This document shows, in pieces, positions 14,228-24,779 of a stretch of DNA of 64,000 nucleotides (within the stretch, counting starts at the first letter, position 1; the number at the start of each line of letters is the position of its first letter). The stretch lies in the NCBI GenBank assembly GCA_029961685.1, contig JARWKL010000016.1, forward strand, positions 20,838,157-20,902,156, given 5' to 3'. Under the pieces are notes generated by a model. It was not told the origin of the DNA, searched no databases, and saw nothing but the letters and a program-made list of their open reading frames with translations. Source of the stretch: Aristolochia californica. Its lineage: Eukaryota; Streptophyta; Magnoliopsida; Piperales; Aristolochiaceae. The position numbers and the translations under genes were made by a program.

Positions 14228-15701
14228 TCACCTTTGGAGATTCCTCCTTCCCAATGCTGGGGATTTCTTCGGTATAAACACCTTATAGCTAACCTGTCAA
14301 ATACATTATATCAGAATGTTGTGTGCAGATAAATTAATGTCCACAACTACAACCACCATTGTATTTATAATATCAACCAAAATAATGAACCTGCACTAGT
14401 TCTCCACCACGCATGACAGACATCATCTTTTGCTCAAGCTGGGAATCACTTTTAGCGCCTCCCTTCCCCTCATTTGAGGCTTCATTGGGAGCAGTTCCAC
14501 CAACAGCCTTAACATCCAGCCCACTGACATTGCTAATTTCAATAGTGGATTTGGGGATTTTTGTAACTTGCCCATCTGGTATAGCTTTGGAGAGAGAGAT
14601 CTCATCTGGCATTCTGTCATCTGATTCCATTGTTACTCCACATTCAGCATCCTCTTTGACAACAGGACTCTGCTGACTAGAAGAACCTCTACAATCCTTG
14701 AGACCCAAGGAGACTTCATTACCTTCAGTCAAGTTCTCAGACACCCTAGCCCTAGATTCATGTATTTCACTCCAAATGGATTTGGAAATTCTACTCGCAT
14801 CATTATTATTCCCAACAGATTTTCCGTTACCCAGAAGCCCGAAACGAAACTTTGCAAAATTTTCCAAAGCTTTTTGCCTTAGATGAGCTTCTAGATTATC
14901 AGTAGAAGAATCTCCAACACAAACAGAAGCCTCAAAATTTGTAACATCCTCTAAAATATTGGTTGATGCATGTACTTCTTGCATTTCCTTTCTCCCTGCC
15001 TCGTTACTGTCATTGCTTCTTGAAGAAGGGCAGTAATCATTAGATTCTATACCATCCACTTTTGCCTCGTCCATATGGCTATTTGCCTGCTCCTGTTCCT
15101 TTAATATTTTGCTAACATTAGCACATGGATTAATATATGGAGGTGAATTCTCATGGCTACTTCTGCTACAAGATGAACAACTCCCTGATGAGCGAGAGCA
15201 ATACCTGCTTCTTCTTCTGCTCTTTACCTTTTGGCGTACCCTATGAGTGGATCTCCTTGACCTTTTATGTATAATCGCATCACTGCTGCTACTGTCCCAA
15301 CTTGAAAATGCTGAACATGAATCACTGCTTGGAGAAGGTCTTCGCCTTTTTCTCGTAAGTTTCTTCCTTTTCACTGATCTGGAACTTTGCTCAGAGCAGC
15401 TTCTCCTTTTGCGGCTATTCCTGTCCTCACGGCTGGGAGAGCATCGCAATGGCTTCTTAGTCTTCTTGGAAACTTTTCTTTTCTTCCGGAAGTCATTGTC
15501 GGTATCAGAAGACGAAGAGTAGTCCTCCGAGTCAAAGAGGGAAGCATCACGGTGACGCTTCTTTGGCTTATCCTGATGAAGGCCATAAAGTGTTGGAAAA
15601 CCGGAGCACCCCTGGAATTAACATGATCAAATATGACATATTAAACGGCAGTGTACCTTAGATGAGGGAGGTTTCTGGCGCGTGTGGGAGGAAGAACCCA
15701 T
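14228..15701 (-). CDS. Arg/Ser-rich nuclear protein, serine/arginine repetitive-matrix type
   Basis: Three exons (15657-15701, 14391-15611, 14228-14293) give about 443 residues. The start MGSSSHTRQKPPSSK lies in exon 1. Exon 2 continues with GCSGFPTLYGLHQDKPKKRHR. Residues about 30-140 alternate acidic-serine and basic blocks (KKRKVSKKTKK, RKRRS, SRRRSRYCSRSSGS) and contain several monopartite nuclear-localisation-like clusters. The middle is polar and probably disordered. The C-terminus, MRGGELVQ then VSYKVFIPKK, is compact and looks conserved, because splicing to the last small exon preserves the frame exactly. RS-rich proteins usually act in pre-mRNA splicing or nuclear speckles, but a specific role cannot be assigned. 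Intron 1 is only 45 nt. Without exon 1 no ATG precedes the RS region, which supports this start. Confidence 0.75.
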
Positions 15702-15723
15702 AGTCCAACAGTTCAAAGAGCCT

Positions 15724-18660
15724 GCAAGAAAATAAAATAAAGAAAAATAGAGGTTAGATGTCAAAAGGAATTTCTCTTAACAGGAAAATGAACCAACGAA
15801 TCACATGCTCCTCGGCTCCCTCCTAAGGCCACGAATTCCCTGCCAATAAAGAGAAGGAAAAGAGTAAATTAGCAAACAGGGTTTCCGTAGCAACAGTTCA
15901 CCACATTCACTGATATGAAGTTCGATGGATTTTTGGTAGAAACGACGGATTTATACACATAAAATAACAACTTTCACTGATTTAAATACCATCAAATATT
16001 GAAGTCAAAATATAGCATTATCCATCGAGTAAATCAATGGTGCAAGAAGATTCAACGCAACAGAAAAAAAAAAAAATGCATCAACCAAATCAACTTTTTA
16101 AATGGTATTTCATACTTATTTTAATAAGAGCAGTCAGGCAATTTCCTGATACTACTACCGAAAATCCCGACATTTGCTTCGACACTTCATGCATGATCTT
16201 CACCCTTCGCGGTATTCACAATACAAAACAAATAGATCTAATATTTGATAAAATAGTTCCCATATTCGAGAACCTTTGAAGCGAAGCCCCGTTATTGAAC
16301 TTGACCCTTTTTATCAATCTACACATTGGGAGAAAATTCGGGTTCAATTAAGGCCTACATTTGTTAAATTTTCAAAGATATTAAGAAATGTTTTCGCTCG
16401 TTTGTTAAGGTTCAAAAGAATGGGCAAGAAAACACGAGGAGAAAAACTTACCCGAACCTATGTCAAATAGACTTGCAAGGAGAAAGATGCGTCGATATCC
16501 GTCTCAAGAAATGAATTGGAAGGAAAAAAAGTAGCGCGAGAGGAGTTGCAGCTAAAGAGGGTTTCGATTTCTCTCCGTTCGGCTGAGAAAGAGAGCCCTT
16601 TATCGTCTCCACGAAATAGACCGATAGAACGTTCTTATAAAGCAAACCGGTGGAAACACGTGCCCTTAGAGCCTAATATTTAAGCAGCAAGACTAAAATT
16701 TAAACAAAACTTAAAAAGGTTTTTACTAAATAAAAAAATATTCCCAATAATGGTTATTATATTATTATAAAATAGAAATTTAGAAGCATATTTACCAAGC
16801 AACCTCTCTTTTCTCTCCACTATGCTGATCAATTTTATCCCATTATTCGATTTTTTTCCATTTACCATTCTATTATCTTTTAAATCGAACTGGATAATAT
16901 CTATTTCGTACCTATTTACCAATTATTTAAAGGTATTTTTATAATATACCTATATGGGAGGACTTGTTATATAATTTTTTAATTGTTTTTAGATATTATA
17001 AACATGTTGTAGTGTTTTTTCTAATTTTAATAATTATATATTTTTAATTAAATTTTACTATTTTTATTTATTTACCCATTTACCGGGTTATTAGCCAGGT
17101 ATATAAAAGGAACCAGAATGTATTAAAAAATAATCGGTTGGAACGAATACAAAATACTGGAATGGTAATCAAAATGGTATACGTAATAGCACATTCCATT
17201 GCATTCATGTATTGTTTACACCACTATTATCTACAAAAAAAAAAAAAATACTCCATTTGTCAAGGAGTTTTTAGTCGACCGAGTACTTTCTCATATTAAA
17301 TAATGTTTTTGGTTGACTTCCGCTTTTAAAGAAATAATATATCTTATTTAAAATATCCTTTTTATTTAACATAAAAAAGCTTCTTGGAAGAGAAAAATTT
17401 TCCATTTGAAAATAGGAAATGATTAATATCCATTTGGTAAATATAATATATTTCATATAAATAATGCAAAACTTTTATTTAATGTGGGTTTATATATCTT
17501 ATGTGGAATCCACCAAACAAATCGTACATAAAATGAGTTAATATGAGTATACACATGTGACATAGGTGTCAGAGTGGTTTCGTCCACTCTTATAGGCGGT
17601 AGTTTTCTGCTCCTAACAAATTGGTCTATTGGGTGTATTAGTTAGGTGCTGTCATGGTATCAAAGTTGGGCTTATAGGCAGTAGTTTTTCACTCTTAACA
17701 GATCGGTCTGTTGGGTGTATTGGCTAGGCGCTATCAATGGGACCCTATCCTCCAAATTGGTTATAAAATCCATTATATTAAATTAATTATTTGACTATCA
17801 CAAGGCCAGATATCACATAGAATAAAATGTTTAGCAAATCGAAATCGTGAGTACTACAAAATTTGTGTAAAAAAAGAAATTCATAGATAAACTTAAAGCC
17901 TAATCTTGAAGCAGTACTAGAAAGAACTCACAGCAATTTTCCCGTTGATTTCCACTGTTTCAGATCAGACATGAACGCAGACATTCCGTATCTGGCACAA
18001 GTTTAAATCAGAGAATTTTTAATGAAAAGAGACTCGGAAAAGCTTCCGGGGAGACAGTTACGTAGAGGGTTGTACAGTTAATGGCCGAGGGAGCAGAAAT
18101 AGGAGAGAAATCGGTAGGGAGTGCAAGGGCAGTTGCGGAGAGAGAAGGAAGAACGGCTTAACTGCTTTCAGTTATAGCGGAAGCTGGAGCGAATTAAAAG
18201 GGGTGATTGATGCAGGTGGCGGCCGATTCGTTAGCCGTTTCTCTACTCTCCATTAATCCGCGCCACCTTCGTCTTTCTCTTTCCATCTGATCCTGAAATC
18301 TGTTTTTCAGTCTTTGCTCTGCAGACAACAACGGACAGAAATCTGGCGCAGTCTTTGTCCGATTCCTTTTCAGTTCAGGTTTTCACATCATAGATTCTCA
18401 TGCATTTCCAAATTCTCTCGTTTTTTGTTCTTAACGGCTCCTGCTACTCTCTCACACTATTCTCACTCACTGTGGCAAATTCACGAATGGATGACCTCTA
18501 ATTTTTTCTATTCATGATCACTCTTTATCTTCAGTTTACTGTAACTTTGACTTTTTTCGGATTTGGGTAGTAGACTTTCAATTTCAGAGCAGCAAAAGTA
18601 GTTCATCACAGTTAATTTAAGGCAGAAAAGCTTGAAATATTCGACTGATAGCTTCTTACC
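15724..18660. other. AT-rich intergenic region between divergent genes
   Basis: The left edge contains a TTGCAG acceptor at about 15723 on the minus strand, suggesting a leader intron of the RS-rich gene. From 16680 to 17900 the sequence is very AT-rich, with no coding signal on either strand. A two-copy repeat at 17569-17740 is listed separately. The segment 18000-18660 is the likely promoter and leader of the bHLH gene. Confidence 0.45.
17569..17740. repeat. Two tandem copies of an ~80 bp unit with retrotransposon primer-site-like motifs
   Basis: Each copy begins with a sequence like GGTGTCAGAGTGG (17568) or TGGTATCAAAGTTGGG (17655). CTTATAGGC(G/A)GTAGTTTT, a pyrimidine-rich patch, TAACA, then GGTCT.TTGGGTGTATT and AGG(T/C)GCT follow. 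The opening resembles TGGTATCAGAGC, the initiator-tRNA primer-binding site of many plant Ty1/copia elements. This may be a duplicated leader remnant of such an element; no LTR or coding part was found. Confidence 0.5.
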
Positions 18661-18665
18661 TGTTG

Positions 18666-19692
18666 ATGTATCTGTTTTTTTGTTTCTTTGCTGCGTCTAA
18701 TCAATGCGAGGTCGTTCAGATTCCCATCTCCACGGCGTTAAGCTGCTTCAGCGATTTTGGGATGCACCATCATCTCAATTCAGAAATGATCAATGGCTTC
18801 CATCAAACCGAAGCCAATCTCGCAGGAGAATTTCTGTGCTTCTGCGACAGTTGCGGTAACGCGAGCACGCGGGTGGAAGGCTTCTACGAGGCGGAGTACC
18901 GTGATCCCTATGCAGAAACCAATTACTCCCAACTGCTTTCATACTTCACTCCACTGGATCACTTAGTAGAACAAGAAATCCTCCGTCCTCAGGAGTTCGA
19001 TTTTTATCACTTCCCAAAACGTACTCGTACGTGCAACGATTTCTGGACTGCAGATCTTCAGTTCAATCCCTTTGATGGGAATGCTCAGAGTTCCTGTCCC
19101 CCGTCGAAATTCACAACTGGATTTCTGTCTTCTCCCCCGGAGTTTCAACTTCCGGTGACTTTCCCGACGGCCGGGAATGAAGCTCCGAAGCAATCCCAAG
19201 AAGCGTGCCTGTCGGTGCAGAGTGTGGCAGCTCGGCAGAGGAGGAAAAAGATTAGCGAGAGGACTCAGGGGCTTGGGACGCTTATTCCCGGAGGGGGCAA
19301 GATGAACACAGCTGAGATGTTCCAAGCTGCTTACAAGTATGTCAAGTTCATGCAGGCTCAGGTTGCACTTCTCCAGTTTTTGAGATCAATTCAGGTACTT
19401 TTTAAGTCTTCTTCCCCAAACTGACTAATTAAACAATCCACACGCTCGTACAGGGTGATTCTTTTTCTGAACAAATCCTGATTTTCTGTGGACTTGCCTG
19501 CAGGAAACTCAGGAATACTCAGCTGACAATCTTGAAGGCCTCCACGTACTTCTCTGCTCTGCGAAGATCCAAGAGAAACTGTACGAAGAAGGGAAGTGCA
19601 TGGTTTCAAAAGAATTTCTTAGGACTCTGGTGAAAACGAAACATTTACAGTCAAATCCATCCATCTCCAAGGATCTGGAATGCTTGCTCTAG
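18666..19692 (+). CDS. bHLH transcription factor, atypical basic region (bHLH52/53-like)
   Basis: Two exons, 18666-19394 and 19504-19692, spliced at CAG|GTACTT and GCAG|GAAACT, give up to 305 residues. The helix-loop-helix spans about residues 185-235 and includes ARQRRKKISERTQGLG, IPGGGKMNTAEMFQAAYKYV and KFMQAQVALLQ. The basic region reads S-A-R where E-box binders have H-E-R, so the key glutamate that contacts CANNTG is missing. Such proteins often bind other sites or act as dimer partners. An LHVLLCSAKIQEKLYEEG segment follows in exon 2. The start is uncertain: the in-frame ATG at 18666 adds a hydrophobic leader, whereas family members often begin with an ALS-type motif, which appears here as TALSCFSDFG preceded by ACG. 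The next in-frame ATG is at 18761. Expected location is the nucleus. Confidence 0.82.
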
Positions 19693-20581
19693 TGACTATG
19701 TTGAAGACGAACAAACTGAAAATTCATTTTTTTAGTACTAATCTTTCTCATGTAAATATCTAGTTTCCTAGGAATGGATTAGAGATCTTATTAACCTAAC
19801 AACAAGAATTTGTATGTTTCCCTTTCTCCGATAAATCTCTTTTGGAAAAGTATAAGGCGAGCACGATTGTAGGATCATTGGAAAAACTTTTCCAACATTT
19901 GTATTACAGGAGTCTTATGGGAGGATGTCTCATAGTAGTATTTCATTTAAAGGTGTTTTAGTTATTTCAATCTTTTATTTATATTCAATTGTTTAATTAT
20001 GTTAGGATTTATCTTTAATTATTAGTTTTTGAGGGTAACTGGAACAAATGTAGTTCAATTTTAATTGGATTTTACTTGTTTCTTATATTATAAATAGAGA
20101 CTTATTATACTCAAATTACAACAATTCGGTGAATTATTTATCTTTTCCATAAATTCAATTAAATAGTTAAAATTAATTTTATTTTGATGAAAAATATATT
20201 TTTTAATAAAATAGAATAAATTGAATTTTTATACAATAAATTAATTCATAATTATTTAGTATGATTAAACAATAATAATGATAATAAAATTTCTAATCAA
20301 TCTAATTATAAAATTTGAAATAATAAAAATAAAAAATAAAAAAGGAAGAAAGAAGAAGGAAGAAGGAAGATGATGAGGGAAGAAGATTTTAGATGAACAA
20401 TGAAGGAGGATAAAGGAGATGGAATTTCACATCCCTTCGCTTTGTGTAAGAAATGGGGTGATTCACTTTCTCTTGTTGAACTGAATTGCTCCCCGACTTT
20501 CTAAGTTGGCTAACATTTTCCAGTTTCTTTTAGAGAAAGTGAATTTTCCCATCCTTTTCGCTGTGCACTAAAATGCCCTAA
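19693..20581. other. AT-rich 3' flank, no gene seen
   Basis: Downstream of the bHLH stop codon, the sequence is AT-rich with short A- and GA-rich runs around 20330-20400. No coding or structural signal was recognised. Confidence 0.4.
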
Positions 20582-20931
20582 GGATCTGTTTGGAACCCAA
20601 GAAAATAAAAGGGGAGAAAAGTATTTTCTGTTGTTTGGCAATAGAAAATCATTGAGAGAAAAAAAATAAGAGAGAAAATCAGTTAATAAATTTTTTCTCA
20701 CAAAATGATAAAATTTGGAGAGAAATAAAAAGAAATAGAAACTTAAAAGAAAATTTTAATCATCAAAATATTAAAATTTACTAATTTTTTTATTTTTTAT
20801 TTTCCACGTATATCCGAATAAGAAAATCTATATTTCTCTTCGACTTTCTCTCTCATTTTCCGTAGGCATCCAAACAAGAAAAATAGAACTTTTTTTCTTT
20901 TCTCTGCACTTTCTATGTTCCAAACTCAGCC
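20582..20931. mobile_element. Tourist-like MITE (PIF/Harbinger group), TAA target duplication
   Basis: The left end reads GGATCTGTTTGGAAC and the right end, on the other strand, GGCTGAGTTTGGAAC, an imperfect 15-bp terminal inverted repeat. Both match the G-rich GTTTGG style of Tourist elements. TAA flanks both sides (20579-20581 and 20932-20934). The 350-bp interior is AT-rich and has GAGAAAAG and TTGTTTGG patches repeated in inverted form near each end. It has no coding capacity. Confidence 0.8.
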
Positions 20932-21985
20932 TAAGTGATAGCTTATTCCCACCAATAACAGGTGAATCTTGAATGGGATCGATTCAAGCTCTCTCCATGA
21001 TCATCAATTGGAGCTGTTGCTCCATCATAGACTAACAAATCCAAATCCACCCTTTCTGGTTGTCAGTTTTAAATCCCTAATTGGACAGGATTCAACTTGT
21101 ACATTTTACATAAATATATTAATAGCTGCCTAATATATATCTCTGTTCTCCACAATTTCATGAAGCTTTTTCTTCTTCTGCCATAGATGGAGATCAAAAA
21201 ACAGACTGGGAGAATTTAAGGGGAAACTCTTTGAGCAGATTATTTGACAGACCGAGTTAGATGACCTTGTTTTAGGTGTTTAGTACGTCTGTAAATCCTG
21301 GTACAAGCTTCAGCGATTCCTTCATGCTGGGGACTTGCGGATTTTTACCAGCTTTCGGTCAAGACCAACTTGGGCTCCTCCAGGAACAGATGCACGGTGA
21401 AACTTTGTTCTTACGAAAAGGTTTATCCAGCTCTTTGTTCAAGATCTTAGCAATAAAGATGGCTTCAGAGAGCTTGAAAACCTGTAGTTGAGCTACTGCG
21501 AATTCTAGATAACGGGTCGTCTCTCTCGCTAGAAGTCTTTTAATCGCAGAGATGCAGAATCTGAAATTGATTACAAGATACTAAGAAGTAGAGCATTATC
21601 TAAGATGAAGCTGGGCAAGTCTGCTACCAGATTTATATGGCGTTGCTGCGAGTAGACTTTGAGAGTTGAAGCTACTGCGAAGTGACTTTATGTTCGTCAA
21701 GAAACAATTAAGAATCACCTGCAATTGAATCGACCACGTTGCCTGCATATCCGGGAAATTAAGGTTTTTCTTTTACTGTTCCTTGAATATGGATTTCGAA
21801 TGATGTAAATTCGTTGATATTAATTCAAAAACTTGAATAACTTCGAACAAAGTCGATCGATATCTGCAACGTGGCGAGGACATGGCGCAATTCGAAAGGA
21901 CTCGGGAGGTAAAGAATTTGAAATTCTAACCGTCAAAGGAATTAACTTCTATCACTTCTTCGTTCTCCATGTCTGTCACTTTCTA

Positions 21986-23670
21986 ATGGCTTACGGCTCA
22001 GCAACTTTCTCCTTAGTCATCTCTCTGATCTCTCTGTCCATCTCTTCTACGATTTCGTCCACCATTATTGAAGATCTCAACCAGCCGCCCCCACCGAATT
22101 TTCAAGACACAGTACGTAAAAACTGCTTACAGAACCCCTCCCTCCGTTACTGCAACTCCTCCCTGCATGATCTTCGAGACATTTACAAATCGACAATTGT
22201 CGCTGAGCGCCTCTGCAACGAGTCCAAGAACCCAAATTGCACAGACGACTTCACCAAAATCGACCTTGGTTCTCGCCCTGTCATTGCACCCCTTTACCTG
22301 TCATTCACCTTCTTTTGGAAGTACTGTCCATTAACCGTTCGTTCTATCGATTTATCGAACAATTCCCTCGAAGGGCCTTTCCCATTGGAGATCCTCAACT
22401 GTTCACAAATCATGTCGCTCGACCTAAGTCACAATGACTTGCATGGTGAGGCACCAACAGAAGCACTCATACACATGGAGAGTTTGTCGTCTCTCAATCT
22501 CTCTTATAATCACTTGTTCTCTAGGAGCAATCTCACCCAACTCTTTGCTCGATATAACTCTTCCAGTTTTATTCATTCGGGTCTTTCTTTAAATGGTCAT
22601 TCCGACCAATCCGTCAGATTCAGGCGAGTGATTCTACTGGTGTTGTTTGCTGTTTCTTTAATTACGACGATGGTTTGTTTTGGCTGGTTGTGCTTTTATC
22701 GCCCGGACTACTTACCAGTCTGTTTTATGAGACCAAACACGTTTACTCTCGCGATGTTGAAGGCGGCCACGAAAGGGTTTTCATCAGAAACTCTGGTGGC
22801 AGAGAGTGGAAGAGTCGAGATTTACAGAGGAGTACTGAGAGACGGATCTGAAGTCGGAATTGAACTTGAAAGAGGAAAGATTTCCGTCGAAACTCGCAGA
22901 GAATTTCTACAAGAATGTAAGGTTCTAGTCAAAATGCAACACAGTAACTTAATCCAGGTACTGGGTTGGTGTGATCGAAGAGAATTAAGGGCTGTTGTAA
23001 CCAGGTGGATAGATGTGGATAGCATCCAAAGATGGTTATCAGGAGCCCCGCCATGGAGGCAGCGACTGAAGGTTTTGGCGGGAGTGACAGAGGCAATGTG
23101 CTATATGCAAGAGAATTGGCCCCAAGTAGGGTACGACCTGAGAACCAGTACAGTTTTGGTATCTGAGAGTCATGACCCCTTGATATCAAGGTATAAAATT
23201 GGAGACAACACTAGCAGTTCAAAGAGTAAGCTTTTTAAGTCCATTACAGCTTGTTATATCTGTATTTGGAACTGTCCTGATGGACAATAAATCTTTTCTG
23301 CTTCATGTGTTCTGCTTTTTCAGGAGTTTATAGATTTGGGGTTTTTGTGTTGGAGATAGTATCTAACAAGTGTTCCAGAGAAGGGTTTGAGAGAGGGGAC
23401 GCAGGGTTTCTGGAATGGGTAAGGTCACATTATCCAGGACATGCAAGGAAGATAATGGATGAGAAGCTGAGGAAGACCAATATAGCTTATGAGCCAGTAA
23501 AACAAACGATAGGCATTGGCTTGATGTGTGCTGAACTCTCCATTAATCAGCAGCCGAGCATGGAGCGGGTTAGGCGCATGATTAAAAGGGTTTACGAGTC
23601 ATCCATGACTATGACATCACCAACAGAACAAAGAACTGGAAGTGGTCACTGGCAGAATCAAGCGAGATGA
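21986..23670 (+). CDS. LRR receptor-like pseudokinase with degenerate kinase domain
   Basis: Two exons, 21986-23225 and 23324-23670, joined at A|GTAAGC and CAG|GAGTTT, give about 528 residues. A signal peptide opens at MAYGSATFSLVISLISLSIS. A short ectodomain has two or three LRRs (SIDLSNNSLEGPFP, LDLSHNDLHGEAP, LNLSYNHLFS). A transmembrane helix around VILLVLFAVSLITTMVCFGW follows. The kinase-like domain starts at FTLAMLKAATKGFS. The Gly-rich loop is lost, the VAIK lysine position reads VGIELERG, HRDLK-N reads YDLRTSTVLV, and no DFG is seen. The sequence passes from YKIGDN almost directly to YRFGVFVLEIVSNK, so most of the activation segment including APE is missing. It cannot be catalytically active in the usual way. 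It may be an inactive signalling partner or a gene in decay; the frame is otherwise uninterrupted. An upstream ATG is not needed, because the chosen one begins the signal peptide. Confidence 0.78.
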
Positions 23671-24262
23671 TCCTGTAATGACAATGTGCCTTCATTTGTA
23701 TTGATCTTGTCAGCAAATAGATCTTTTTGTCTATAACATTCTGCCGGAGTTATTTATCAATGATTTAACACAGTTGTGGTTGTGATGCATTTAGCAGTAA
23801 AACTGGCGAATTCTCCTCCTCAAATAAAACAAGGAAATAACTTAATTGCACAGACAAGAACATCACTTAAGAATTGCTCTCTTCAAGCTTGACCAAAGTT
23901 ACTCCCAACACAAACCAGTTTACAACCCAGAGACTGGGCTGAGTAATGAATGGCCTTCCATTCTTCCAATCTCTTGTTTCTTAACAAACTTTCCATTTAA
24001 AGTCAAAGCAGAAGCAAAACAAGGAATTATTACTGCCAAGCATATAGAAAACAAAACAAAATACGAAAAGATGCACAATGTGATCAAACAACACGATCTA
24101 TAGCCAAAAAATAAAAAAAGTTTTAATCATTCAAAAGTTGGTCCATTTTGATGCTTCGAAGTCAAAGTTCATGAGGAAATACAGAGAATCTAAAGTAGAA
24201 GCAACTGAACATTTCATCAAGGCTTCTTCTTCTGTTTCACAAGCTTCCAGGAAAAATGTCCA

Positions 24263-24744
24263 TCACTTGATTATAGCAGGCTTATTTTTTGATATCCTAT
24301 TTTTGTTCCCACGAGGTCGCCTTGTTACGTCATTAACCAATGCATACATCTTTACAGCAAACATTTCCTCGGGAAACCCTTGCTGTTCCTGAAACAAACC
24401 CAATATATAATTGATGATGAGAGAAAAGAAAGTAAACTGACATAAAATATCTCACCAGTGTCTCTGGATACATAGGACTGCTAAGTATTTTCAGTGAAAC
24501 TAGTATCACATGGAGCACGAAAAGAGGTTTGCTTTAACATGACTAATTATAGAGAGCCCTTGATGCTACTTAAAGTTGGTCATTGTTAAGTTCAGTAACA
24601 AAACCTTCATTTTGTAAATGTGCAATCCACACTGACTGAAAAGCTCTTTGAAGTACGAATCTGATCTAGTGATACTCGAATCCTCTTTGTCGTACACAAA
24701 ACCTGCAGGTTCACTATTTCTGGTTATACCCAAACCCAACAAAG

Positions 24745-24779
<35 letters not shown>

